From a virus, in the IMG/VR virus record IMGVR_UViG_3300042198_000073, positions 1 to 21,508 of that record: 21,508 nt of DNA; one strand, written 5' to 3'. How positions within the stretch are numbered: the stretch's first letter is position 1; every line of letters begins with the position of its first letter. The position numbers and the translations under genes are program-made. The notes under the pieces are model-generated. The model searched no databases. It was given only the letters and a program-made list of their open reading frames with translations, and was not told the origin of the DNA. Positions 7,952 through 15,386 of the stretch are shown here, in pieces.

Positions 7952-10446
7952 TAGGCGAGCAAGCCTCCAGGACGCTTCTGCTTGATCAGTTCTTGTTGAA
8001 CAGCAAGACCGATGACCTTGCCGAGTTGACCGGCTTGACCAGGATCGCCTTCAACATTAGAACCGCTGGCATCAACATTCACGTTGACGTTGACGCCACC
8101 AGCACCATTCTTCATCGTCACAGGGATTGTGCGACCGTCAGGAAGGGGCACGTAAGCCTCAGGGCGGCTACCTTCGCCAAACATGGCAAGCTGCGGGCTA
8201 GAGGCAATACCACCGGCTGCATAACGGCGAAGCTTGAGCGGACCGCTACCGGTCATGATGCCGCCCATGGCAAACCCAAAACCGCCAGTGAATGCCAAAG
8301 GATTAAAGCCAACGCCGCTGGCATTGAATTGAGAAACATTGGCAAGGGGTGAGCCAAGAGAAGATGCAGCCGCTGGACCAAAGCCAATTGCGCTCATGAT
8401 GCTCTTCAACACAAATTGCTGAATAATCATGCGGGTGGTGTATTCAAGAATCTGCACAGCAAATTCGCGGAAGTTATATGATCCATTGACCATCAACGAA
8501 ACAATTGAATCTTCAACGCCTTTGATACCGCGCAGACTAAGCTCAGCCATTGCGTTTCTAACGGTGCCAACGTTGTCGGCGTAACCACGCAGCCCATCAC
8601 CCAAACCAGCAATGGCATTGTTGTTGTATTCAAAAGCGCGAGTCATCGCATAGGTTTGATCCGTGATGGCAATAAATGTGTCGGACAAGCCTTGCCAGTA
8701 ATCACTCATCTTTTGCGCAGATTCACCTGCGGCAAGATTCATCTGACTTTCATTTAGGTCATCAATCGCTTGGACGAGAGGTGCAACGTTCAGATCGCCA
8801 CCAGCTTCTTTGTACGCCTTGGCAAGATCAAAAACCTGCTTAAGCAGTTGGTCAGTTTCTTTATTTGCCGAACGAACTGCTTTGGTGTAGTTATTTTCAA
8901 AAGCCTCAAAAGCACTGCCACCAAGTAGTCGAGTTTCCAGTGAGACATCCTCGGTTGTTTCTCGTATTTTTCTAAGAAATTGTTCGCTTTTGCGATAAAT
9001 ATCATTTCTTTGTTCAGCTAATCGCGCCTGCTGTTTTGCCGCTTTATCTGTTGCGGCTTGACTGGCAGCTCCACCACCAGCTTCACCGGCGCCAAAACCA
9101 GCACCTGCCGCCCCGCCACCAGCGCCTCCCTTGGGAATGCGCGAACGCTCTTCTCGCAATTCTTTTTGCAATTGCGTCAAAACGCCACGACGGCGTGCAG
9201 TCATGGAATCCGCTGGTCCGGCGACTAAAGCTGATTGGTCGCGAATTCTTCTTTCTAAATCTGCGATGCGTTCGGGATCATAAAATTTCATCCCAAAGAA
9301 ACGCGCTAACGCATTTGCAGCCCTGGTAATCGCAGCAACAATATCAGCAAAAATTGTTTGAAATGCCGCACCAATAGGGGCAAGAAGACGACCGACGCTT
9401 TCGCTTAGTTTGGACAGTGAAGCTTGCAGTCTGTCACCAGCGGATTGCGGTCCACGAGCAATAATTTCCGCGTTTTTGCCGTACTGCTTGAATAGTTCCT
9501 CTGCAAATTTCATAAAGTCTTGCAGGGTGACGCGACCGTCCTCAAGAGCCTTGTCCAACTCTTTAGGTGTCATGCCAATGCTCTTAGCAAACAACGTAAA
9601 TGCACCGGGTAGTCGCTCACCAATTTGCTGGCGCAGTTCTTCAGCCGATACCTTGCCTTTGCTGAACACCTGAGCAGTAGCGCGAAGAGCTGCATCAAGA
9701 TCTTCAAGACTGCCACCAGTGCCACGGATACCAGCAGCAATGCCAAGAAATGCTTTTTCAGCATTTTTTACGTTGCCACCAGCACCAATAACAGATGCCG
9801 ATAGCTGCGTAAATTGACGGGTGATAAGTTCTTGTGGAATAGCAAGTCGCTGACTTGTTTGATAAATAAAATCAAGACCTTGTTGGTACGACGCAGCATC
9901 TTGAGTGATTAATTTCAGAGCAATTCTTTGCTTTTCGATGCCAGCCGTATAACTTGCCAGACCAGCTACTTGCTGACCCATCATTCCAGCTTGAGCGCCA
10001 ATGGCACCACCGGCAGCCATGCCAGCAACGCCAAACGGTGCGCCAGCCAATGCGCCAACAGCACCTAGCGGACCGCCAAAGACGCCAGCAGCAGCAACAG
10101 TGCCCACGCCTTGGGCGATGCCCTTGAAGCGACCAGCATTGCCAGGCTGCAGTCGCTTGAGTTGCGCTTCTAGCTTCGCCGCCTCAGCATTTGCCTGTTT
10201 AAATTCATCGCTCGCAACATCAACACTATTTGCAATCTCACGCCAAGTATTTGCATAACCGCGAAGGTTGTTGATGCTTTGCGTTGAAGTTGCTTGAACC
10301 TTCCGCAGTTCTGAGGATAATTCTTTGAAATTTACGTTGGCAGCAGAAGTTTGCTGGGCAAGACTTTTTACGCTGCTTTGAAGCCGGGTGAGTTGTTGAT
10401 CACCTTGCTGCTTGATCCTGATTAGCAGTTCAGTGACTTGGCTCAT
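7951..10446 (-). CDS. H: Tape measure protein, lambda gpH type
   Basis: This 831-residue protein sets tail length. Residues 1-100 are a heptad-rich coiled coil. Residues 109-165 are Gly/Ala-rich and hydrophobic, a possible membrane-active segment. Residues 165-345 match the tape measure N-terminal domain, with the signature GKVSAEELRQQIGERLPGAF at 264-283. The middle is helical, with a Gly/Ala linker near 440-460. The C-terminal 140 residues resemble the gpH C-terminal domain (GGIMTGSGPLKLRRYAAGGI, then EAYVPLPDGRTIPV). Its length is close to lambda gpH (853), so a tail of roughly 120-135 nm is expected. The ATG overlaps the chaperone stop (ATGA), the usual position directly after the G/GT pair. 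Confidence 0.95.
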   Translation of the reverse strand: MSQVTELLIRIKQQGDQQLTRLQSSVKSLAQQTSAANVNFKELSSELRKVQATSTQSINNLRGYANTWREIANSVDVASDEFKQANAEAAKLEAQLKRLQPGNAGRFKGIAQGVGTVAAAGVFGGPLGAVGALAGAPFGVAGMAAGGAIGAQAGMMGQQVAGLASYTAGIEKQRIALKLITQDAASYQQGLDFIYQTSQRLAIPQELITRQFTQLSASVIGAGGNVKNAEKAFLGIAAGIRGTGGSLEDLDAALRATAQVFSKGKVSAEELRQQIGERLPGAFTLFAKSIGMTPKELDKALEDGRVTLQDFMKFAEELFKQYGKNAEIIARGPQSAGDRLQASLSKLSESVGRLLAPIGAAFQTIFADIVAAITRAANALARFFGMKFYDPERIADLERRIRDQSALVAGPADSMTARRRGVLTQLQKELREERSRIPKGGAGGGAAGAGFGAGEAGGGAASQAATDKAAKQQARLAEQRNDIYRKSEQFLRKIRETTEDVSLETRLLGGSAFEAFENNYTKAVRSANKETDQLLKQVFDLAKAYKEAGGDLNVAPLVQAIDDLNESQMNLAAGESAQKMSDYWQGLSDTFIAITDQTYAMTRAFEYNNNAIAGLGDGLRGYADNVGTVRNAMAELSLRGIKGVEDSIVSLMVNGSYNFREFAVQILEYTTRMIIQQFVLKSIMSAIGFGPAAASSLGSPLANVSQFNASGVGFNPLAFTGGFGFAMGGIMTGSGPLKLRRYAAGGIASSPQLAMFGEGSRPEAYVPLPDGRTIPVTMKNGAGGVNVNVNVDASGSNVEGDPGQAGQLGKVIGLAVQQELIKQKRPGGLLA

Positions 10447-10784
10447 TTGCGGCTCGCATTCAAAACGGCAAGGGCAGCCATTTCCATCACCTGCACGCCT
10501 TCAAAGATGGCAACAGGATCCTTGACTGAATACAGCTTACAGAGCCATTCAAGACTCGGGTAGTTCAGACCGGTCAAACCCGCCATGCTCGTGTGCCACT
10601 GCGTAGACATGCGGATGAACATCAACACGATGTCCCAGTTCTCTTCCCAGATTTCGCAGTCATCCGGCTTTGTGCTGGCAAGCGCAGCAGCAATCTGCTC
10701 AGGACTTGCACCCAAAGCCTTAAGATCAGCCTCACGCTCGTCAACAACGCCGCCTTTTGCCCAGTATTCGGCGGCGGCTTTTAG
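10443..10784 (-). CDS. Tail assembly chaperone extension (gpT part of gpGT), reached by -1 frameshift
   Basis: The open frame continues without interruption from the slippery site (first shifted codon CTA at 10784) to the TGA at 10443 and adds 113 residues, giving a 221-residue G-T fusion. The shifted segment starts LKAAAEYWAKGG and contains a helical domain with IWEENWDIVLMFIRMSTQWH and MAGLTGLNYPSLEWLC, a pattern I recall from DUF1799-type phage tail proteins. There is no good independent start. The only upstream candidate is a TTG at 10715 without a ribosome binding site, so the frameshift is the likely route. The domain should recruit tail tube subunits to the tape measure. It overlaps the tape measure ATG by 4 bases. 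Confidence 0.88.
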   Translation of the reverse strand, partial: LKAAAEYWAKGGVVDEREADLKALGASPEQIAAALASTKPDDCEIWEENWDIVLMFIRMSTQWHTSMAGLTGLNYPSLEWLCKLYSVKDPVAIFEGVQVMEMAALAVLNASRK

Positions 10785-10790
10785 TTTTTT
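10748..10790 (-). promoter_or_regulatory. Programmed -1 frameshift site: slippery A AAA AAC plus hairpin
   Basis: In the G reading frame the last codons are GCA AAA AAC TAA. The heptamer A AAA AAC (10790-10784) fits X XXY YYZ and sits directly before the stop. Seven bases after it begins a 7-bp stem, CGCCGCC (10776-10770) with GGCGGCG (10754-10748), closing a 15-base loop. Slip site, spacer and stem all have the usual geometry. Shifting by -1 enters exactly the frame of the downstream T domain. Confidence 0.9.
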
Positions 10791-11107
10791 GCGGGCGCTC
10801 CCGTCACGCTGTCGGCATACGCCTGAATCAGCGCCTTCATCACATACGGGTCATCACACAGTTCTTTTTTGTTCTTCTGCGTGAAGGGCACATCCTTGCC
10901 TTCTTCATCCTTGATCCCCTCCCAACCTTCAAGGATCCCATCAACAAGAGCGTCATCACCCTTGTCAATGAGATCGTTGAAAGCCGAGCGACTCATCTTC
11001 TTGAAGACCGCTTCGAACGTTTGAGTCTCAAAGCGATTCCCGTCAACCGGGATTTCAACCTTGACTTCCCACTTGTAGGAAGCAGTCTTCTTGAGGACGA
11101 AAGCCAT
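10781..11107 (-). CDS. Tail assembly chaperone, gpG-like
   Basis: This small, charged, soluble 108-residue protein begins with a beta-rich segment (MAFVLKKTASYKWEVKVEIPVDG, split here as MAFVLKKTASYKWEV and KVEIPVDG) and continues with helices containing FKKMSRSAFNDLIDKGDD. It sits between the tail tube and tape measure genes, where nearly all siphophages encode the chaperone pair. It ends at TAA directly after the slippery A AAA AAC, so a fraction of ribosomes should produce the longer GT form. G and GT are known to coat the tape measure protein before tube polymerisation and are absent from finished tails. No clear Shine-Dalgarno precedes the ATG, which is 6 bases after the tail tube stop, so coupling is likely. 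Confidence 0.9.
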   Translation of the reverse strand: MAFVLKKTASYKWEVKVEIPVDGNRFETQTFEAVFKKMSRSAFNDLIDKGDDALVDGILEGWEGIKDEEGKDVPFTQKNKKELCDDPYVMKALIQAYADSVTGAPAKN

Positions 11108-11113
11108 GAAGGA

Positions 11114-12055
11114 TCAGGTGAAGACCAGAGACATCTCGTTGTTGCCAGCCGTCGTAGGCAGAGCCAGGTACGGCATCGACAGGGAGATTACTCCATTAGT
11201 ATCACCATAGCTGCAACCGGTGATATCGGTTTGAGCAGCGTTCATGGTCACGATGTTGCCGGCAGTAGCGCCCAGTACGACGCTGGTGTTGCCAGTGGCG
11301 ACCGCGACAGCCTTGGCGAAGAAGTCCGTGGTGCCAATCGCAGGAGCCTCAAGCACGCAAGTGCCGCCTGGGGCGCGGTTGGTGATCAGAACCTCTTTGT
11401 TCGAGGCAGTCTCCTTGTACAGCAGCTCGTTGTTCAGAGCCAGATCAATGGACTCGATGCGGCTGCTGGTGACGCCGTGGAAGGTCGCGGTGGTGACGTT
11501 GGTGTCGTTCACCTCGATGGCTGCAGCTTGGTTGGCAACGGTAAAGCTGCCGCTCAGTGCAGTGCCATCAGGGGCGTTGTAGATGCCGATGAACTGGAAG
11601 CTGGCGACAGCAAATTGACCAGCAGTCAGGTTGAAGCTGACAGTGCCGCGAGCACCGGTGATCTTGTGCTGGGTACCGTCGTAGAAGCAGTAGATGGTGG
11701 CGGAGCTGAAGCTGCTGCTCACCGGGGCGTAGGTCACCGAGGTGGAAGAAACAATCGTCTCGCTCAGGCCGCAGGACTTCAGCAGCGGACCGAAGGCAGG
11801 AGCGGTGCCAGCAGTGCCAGAACCAGCCAGCTCAACATCAAAGGTCACGCTGACGCGCTTGTTGGCAACCAGGGTGCCACGGGTGCTGTTACCAAGGAAG
11901 CCTTGATAAGAAGCCGCTTGAACGTTGTCCGACTCAATCGGAGTTACTTCAAGGTTGGTAACTTGAACCGCGTCAGAACCGCCGACAGGACTAGGGTCAG
12001 TCCCATAGGTTGACTCAATCTTCGCGATCAGAAACTTCTTCCGAGTCAGTGCCAT
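11114..12055 (-). CDS. Major tail (tail tube) protein
   Basis: This 313-residue protein polymerises into the tail tube. It has the beta-rich pattern of siphophage tube proteins: MALTRKKFLIAKIESTYGTD at the start, a strand-rich middle with VTFDVELAGSG and FNLTAGQFAVASFQFIGIY, and a C-terminal ISLSMPYLAL block. Low charge and high Thr/Ser/Ala/Val suit a major structural protein. Position between the tail terminator and the chaperone gene is the lambda V position, although sequence resemblance to lambda gpV itself is not evident. It is closer to the larger tail tube families. The first 41 bases overlap the end of a small upstream frame. No strong ribosome binding site is seen. Confidence 0.88.
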   Translation of the reverse strand: MALTRKKFLIAKIESTYGTDPSPVGGSDAVQVTNLEVTPIESDNVQAASYQGFLGNSTRGTLVANKRVSVTFDVELAGSGTAGTAPAFGPLLKSCGLSETIVSSTSVTYAPVSSSFSSATIYCFYDGTQHKITGARGTVSFNLTAGQFAVASFQFIGIYNAPDGTALSGSFTVANQAAAIEVNDTNVTTATFHGVTSSRIESIDLALNNELLYKETASNKEVLITNRAPGGTCVLEAPAIGTTDFFAKAVAVATGNTSVVLGATAGNIVTMNAAQTDITGCSYGDTNGVISLSMPYLALPTTAGNNEMSLVFT

Positions 12056-12167
12056 CGGTGGTAGGAGCGGCGGTTTCTGTGATCAGTGTAAGCTTCCCAG
12101 ACTTAGGGTCAAACAAATAGCTGCCGCCCACTCCGGGATTGGGAACTTCCCTTTCAATCTTAGCCAT
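12015..12167 (-). CDS. Small overlapping gene between tail terminator and tail tube (50 aa)
   Basis: A 50-codon frame starts at ATG 12167, 4 bases after the TAA of the tail terminator gene, and ends at TGA 12015. It runs 41 bases into the tail tube gene in another frame and fills what would otherwise be an 116-base gap in an operon with almost no gaps. The protein contains GGSYLFDPKSGKLTLI followed by an acidic, Thr-rich tail ending EEVSDRED. I recall similar short proteins in phage genomes but no proven role. There is no good Shine-Dalgarno, so it may be translated by coupling and may in turn feed ribosomes to the tail tube start. Confidence 0.6.
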   Translation of the reverse strand: MAKIEREVPNPGVGGSYLFDPKSGKLTLITETAAPTTDGTDSEEVSDRED

Positions 12168-12171
12168 GATG

Positions 12172-12597
12172 TTAGGCGCTAGTTAATGAAGTCCTGCTCG
12201 TGCGATACCGCACAAGGAAGTCTTGGCTAATGATACCCAAAGGCACATCGGCTTCATAAAGACTGAAGTCAGTACGGTCAGGTGTCAAGTCAAGTGCATA
12301 ACCATTGACGGTTTGATCAGCCATCAATTTTTGATGCACCTGCTGCGTGTAGGTATCTGAATCGTCGTCAGGAATGGCAGCGCGAACAAGCGTGGTGATC
12401 CTGACCCGCATCGTCCAATCCAACTTGTCGTAAAAGTTGGTGTCAATCGGTTGATCATTGACGGGTTCGACGATGACAGCAGGCACTTCTCCGCGTGCCA
12501 AAGGCTCCACACGGCTGCGGTAGACCGTTGCACCGGTGATGCTGCTCAGGTTGCTTGCGATGCGAGCAAGAATAAGTTCGCGGCGTGTATCAGCCAT
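12172..12597 (-). CDS. Tail terminator protein, gpU-like
   Basis: This 141-residue alpha/beta protein has an N-terminal helix RRELILARIASNLSSI, a VYRSRVEPLARGEVPAVIVEPV segment (residues 24-45, key PAVIVEP strand) and a C-terminal strand DFLVRYRT. This arrangement matches tail terminators of the lambda gpU type, which cap the finished tube and set up joining to the head. Length (lambda gpU 131) and position directly before the tail tube gene agree. A gpZ-like member of the connector family is an alternative, but only one such gene is present. The ATG follows the stop of the upstream gene within 2 bases. Confidence 0.8.
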   Translation of the reverse strand: MADTRRELILARIASNLSSITGATVYRSRVEPLARGEVPAVIVEPVNDQPIDTNFYDKLDWTMRVRITTLVRAAIPDDDSDTYTQQVHQKLMADQTVNGYALDLTPDRTDFSLYEADVPLGIISQDFLVRYRTSRTSLTSA

Positions 12598-12599
12598 GA

Positions 12600-13238
12600 T
12601 CAGGCAGAGGCGACTTGAACAACGGTGCAGATGATGCCCGGAATGCTTGGATGAGCAAATGGACTTGTTGCTGCCGTCTCAGCGTGAATGTAGGCATCGG
12701 CATCTGACGTTGCCCAGATCAACTCCAAATAATCATTTGCCACCACAGGCAAAACAAAGTTGATGGTGCCAACAACGTTGCCGGCAATCCCGCCGTGACT
12801 GGCGACGATACTGAATCTGCTATCAGAAGCTGCCACATCGCCACTTGCGCCGCTGTCGTTCTTGCGCAGCCATACGTTGATGTCGTGAATCTGTTCGTCG
12901 TTATTACTGAACTGAATTGAGAAGGTAATGCTGTAAACGCCAGCGTGATCAAAGGTAATTCGAGTGTCGGAAACAACCCGAATGCCGCGACTGCCAGTGT
13001 CACGTTGCCGCAGGTAAATCGATGTCGGCGTATTGGCAGTTGCAGTCTGAGAGGTGCTATCCCAGAAAGAACCCCAATAACCAGGAGACGAAAAATACGG
13101 AAGCCGACTCCAAGTTGAAACCCCGTCTCCAATCTTGAGATTATTTGTCTGTGTCTCAATGGCGGCTTCGCCCGGAAGCAACACAGGATTCAATGCCGCC
13201 CAATTCGCTCTGGTGTTGACTTTGAAGATGCTGCTCAT
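12600..13238 (-). CDS. Fibre-like virion protein: Mtd-type N-terminal domain plus C1q/TNF-like domain
   Basis: Residues 7-49 match the N-terminal domain shared by major tropism determinant and phage fibre proteins: VNTRANWAALNPVLLPGEAA, then LKIGDGVSTWSRLPYF. Residues 55-212 look like a C1q/TNF-type jelly roll: a TSIYLRQRDTGSRGIRVVSD block, an ITFDHAGVYSITFSIQFSNN strand pair, and VWLRKND. Proteins of this build are trimeric surface proteins that often bind glycans. It is unusual here because it sits between the gpFII-like connector and the tail terminator, where lambda has gpZ. It may be a neck or collar fibre. The ATG is preceded by GAGG at an unusually short 2-3 bases, so expression may depend on coupling. 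Confidence 0.83.
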   Translation of the reverse strand: MSSIFKVNTRANWAALNPVLLPGEAAIETQTNNLKIGDGVSTWSRLPYFSSPGYWGSFWDSTSQTATANTPTSIYLRQRDTGSRGIRVVSDTRITFDHAGVYSITFSIQFSNNDEQIHDINVWLRKNDSGASGDVAASDSRFSIVASHGGIAGNVVGTINFVLPVVANDYLELIWATSDADAYIHAETAATSPFAHPSIPGIICTVVQVASA

Positions 13239-13248
13239 GACCTCAAAG

Positions 13249-13530
13249 TCAGACTTTGCTCAATAGTAGTTCTGAAAAAACACCGTCATCAACAGGGCGA
13301 TTCTCACGCACGGTGTAAGACGCGGAATCAACCGTAATAGAAGTGCCGCGAGCGGCAGTGCTGACATCAGAAGTCTTTGCCGTAAGCAAGTACTCCCGAG
13401 ACAACGCCATACCGCCCGCGATCACATCCATTGGCGAATCCAGAATGCCAAGGAACGCAGTACCAGCACCAATTTGGCAAGTAACGCCAAACTCGTTCAG
13501 GAAAGCATCTGGCAGTTCAGGAAACGCCAT
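13249..13530 (-). CDS. Head-tail joining protein, gpFII-like
   Basis: This short 93-residue beta-rich protein has the FII-type pattern: an N-terminal helix MAFPELPDAFLNEFG, a turn with GILDSPMDV, then ALSREYLLTAKTSDV and ITVDSASYTVRENRPVDDG near the end. The sequence around ILDSP and the closing VRENRPVDDG correspond to the VFDDP and VDRVSPDDG parts of lambda gpFII. gpFII completes the head so that the tail can dock. Lambda gpFII has 117 residues, so this is slightly shorter. The ATG lies 5 bases after the upstream stop. Confidence 0.75.
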   Translation of the reverse strand: MAFPELPDAFLNEFGVTCQIGAGTAFLGILDSPMDVIAGGMALSREYLLTAKTSDVSTAARGTSITVDSASYTVRENRPVDDGVFSELLLSKV

Positions 13531-13535
13531 CAGGA

Positions 13536-13925
13536 TCAGTTGCCGTACTTCTTGCTGTAAACCAGCGAGACGCCGTACACAAACACAGGGCTGGTGCCAG
13601 CTTGAGTACCAACGGCACGCACATAACGGCGCACGTCGTTGCAGTTGATGCTGATTTTCTCAAAAGCAGCAGCAGCACTGGTGACCTCGGTGAAGGTTTT
13701 GCCAGTGATATCTGCCCAAGCAGAGTTATCAGCAGAATCCTGAAGTTTGACGTTCAGGGTAGGCGAGGTGCCGCTACCAGCTTCGCAATCGAGGATCACG
13801 ATGGCTTCGCCTTCAGCATCGTTCGAACCTTGCAGATCGAAACCGGTGCCGGTGGCGGTAGCAGTGCGGGAATCAGCGGCCAGAAGGCTCTGGATGTAGG
13901 TCTTAGATCCCAGGTTGTGGATCAT
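13536..13925 (-). CDS. Conserved head/neck structural protein, possible decoration protein (129 aa)
   Basis: The chosen start is ATG 13925-13923 with GGAG (13937-13934) 8 bases upstream. The longer open frame reaching 13994 lacks such a site. The 129-residue product is beta-rich and contains TYIQSLLAADSRTATATGTG, a GSGTSPTLNVKLQDSADNSAW block and a C-terminal RRYVRAVGTQAGTSPVFVYG, ending SKKYGN. I recall this pattern in hypothetical proteins next to capsid genes of many phages. It looks like a small domain repeated on the virion, and a capsid decoration role is the best inference. It has no similarity to lambda gpD that I can see. It overlaps the end of the upstream gene by 23 bases. Confidence 0.82.
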   Translation of the reverse strand: MIHNLGSKTYIQSLLAADSRTATATGTGFDLQGSNDAEGEAIVILDCEAGSGTSPTLNVKLQDSADNSAWADITGKTFTEVTSAAAAFEKISINCNDVRRYVRAVGTQAGTSPVFVYGVSLVYSKKYGN

Positions 13926-14133
13926 TGGTCTTTCTCCGTTTGGGAGCGGGTTTGCTTTGAACAGGATCCGGCTGCTCGTCAGCCGTAACAACAACTTCCT
14001 CGATGATGGGAGCGGGAATGGCCTTCTGAATACCGATCAACAGCAGAGCTGATTTTTTATCGGTTTCCACGTAATCACCAACTTTCACCTGCTTGAGGTC
14101 AACGATGGTGTCACGCAGCATTTGAATGCGCAT
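13903..14133 (-). CDS. Small protein following the capsid gene (76 aa), gpFI position
   Basis: The start ATG 14133 is preferred because ACGGAG lies 6 bases before it. An in-frame ATG at 14151 directly overlapping the capsid stop (TGATG) would add six residues. The N-terminal 40 residues (MRIQMLRDTIVDLKQVKVGD, then LLIGIQKA) fit a small SH3-like domain that I recall in short proteins encoded just after major capsid genes. The C-terminal half is a Pro/Lys-rich, probably disordered tail. Lambda has FI here, but I see no clear sequence match. Role unknown, possibly head completion or packaging. Confidence 0.72.
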   Translation of the reverse strand: MRIQMLRDTIVDLKQVKVGDYVETDKKSALLLIGIQKAIPAPIIEEVVVTADEQPDPVQSKPAPKRRKTNDPQPGI

Positions 14134-14150
14134 TACCCGCTCCGTAATCA

Positions 14151-15386
14151 TCAGGACAGCTTGCAGATGGACTCAGGATGACGCACGGCCACGTCATAGT
14201 CCTGCATGGCCACCACACGCACGGTGCCGGAAGCGGAACCGGTGTAGGGGTCAACCATGATGTCCAGACCGCTCCAGAAGCCGATCAGGATGTCGCTGAA
14301 GTTAGCGAACACCGCAGTGTTGTTCGGCATGGAGTTGGACACGTAAGCCGGGTAACCGTTGATGGTGTTGTCGGCTTCGTAGATGAAGTTGGCGTTGGTG
14401 CCGGTGGCCGACTTCTCGGTGGTCTTCAGAGTGCCGCGCAGAGCGGAATTCATCAGATAGCCGAGGCTGCCCAGCAGGGCGTTATCGGTGCTAAGAGCGG
14501 CTTCAGCGTTCACGTAATCAGCGAACGTGGTGTAGCCGGACTCAGTGTTGATACCGGTCACGTTCAGGAAGCCCAGCGGATACGAAGCAGAGCCGGTGCC
14601 GTTGATGGCTTGGTTCTCAACTTCGATAGCAATCTGTTGAGCCAGATCGCGACGCACCAGGTTCTCGATGTCGATGCTGGACTGAAGCAGCAGACGACGC
14701 GAGTAATCAGTCAACGCACCAATCGTGCGGGGCTGCATCGTCACTTGGTCGACGGTGAGCTGGGACTCGTTGATCGAGCCGGACTCAGCGACGTGGTACA
14801 CAGTGGCACCACCAGACTGACGGGGCAGAGCAACCATGCCTTGCAGGCCGGTCATCACGGTCGCGCCAGCGGTCTGCATCACAAGAGCCTTGCGGAGCAG
14901 ATCGATGAAGCTGTCGCTCATCAGGTCGGTGGCAACCAGATCACCACCACCGGAGGCAGAACCCACGGTCAGGTCACGGCGGCCATAACCCAGCACATCA
15001 GCGGGGATCAGGATGCCACGGGCTTCCTTGCCAGACTTCTGCTGAGCAGCACGGCTGACTTCCATTTCGAAAGCAGCAGCACGCTGAGCTTCTTGGCTGT
15101 TGGGGTGAGCCAGAGCGTTGATGGCGCGGATGAAGGAGAAGTCACGCTTCTCTTTGTCCGACATGCCGATCTCGGCATCCTTGGGGTTCAGGGGCTTCTC
15201 TTCCACACCCATCTTTTCCAGAAGGGCAGAGCGAAGCTCATCAAGGCTGCGGGAGTTGGCGATGAACTCCTGAGCCAGTTCAATGTTCTTGGTGCGTTGA
15301 CCAAGAGCGATCATGTCGGCCATTTCCTTAGCCTTGGCCTGAGCGGCCTCAGCGCGGATAGCCTCAACATTGAGGTTTTGATCCAC
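14151..15386 (-). CDS. Major capsid protein with delta/scaffold domain, from internal GTG start (411 aa)
   Basis: Inside the 887-residue frame, GTG 15386-15384 (codon 477) is preceded by GGAG (15398-15395) at 8 bases. It falls exactly at the boundary between the protease domain and the helical delta region (DQNLNVEAIRAEAAQAKAK). The resulting 411-residue protein has the usual length of an HK97-type capsid precursor. Its first 120 residues would act as internal scaffold and be removed by the protease. An in-frame nested start would supply many capsid subunits and few protease copies, which the capsid stoichiometry requires. This is inferred from the ribosome binding site and domain boundary and is not demonstrated. 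Confidence 0.7.
   Translation of the reverse strand: MDQNLNVEAIRAEAAQAKAKEMADMIALGQRTKNIELAQEFIANSRSLDELRSALLEKMGVEEKPLNPKDAEIGMSDKEKRDFSFIRAINALAHPNSQEAQRAAAFEMEVSRAAQQKSGKEARGILIPADVLGYGRRDLTVGSASGGGDLVATDLMSDSFIDLLRKALVMQTAGATVMTGLQGMVALPRQSGGATVYHVAESGSINESQLTVDQVTMQPRTIGALTDYSRRLLLQSSIDIENLVRRDLAQQIAIEVENQAINGTGSASYPLGFLNVTGINTESGYTTFADYVNAEAALSTDNALLGSLGYLMNSALRGTLKTTEKSATGTNANFIYEADNTINGYPAYVSNSMPNNTAVFANFSDILIGFWSGLDIMVDPYTGSASGTVRVVAMQDYDVAVRHPESICKLS

Noticed and set aside
10757-12013. 418-codon plus-strand open frame opposite tail tube and chaperone genes
   Set aside because: It spans two well-identified minus-strand genes and a frameshift site. Its composition is what is expected from an antisense shadow.
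13926-13994. Longer N-terminus for the 129-residue protein
   Set aside because: The extra 23 residues lack the family pattern, and the good GGAG site lies in front of the internal ATG at 13925.
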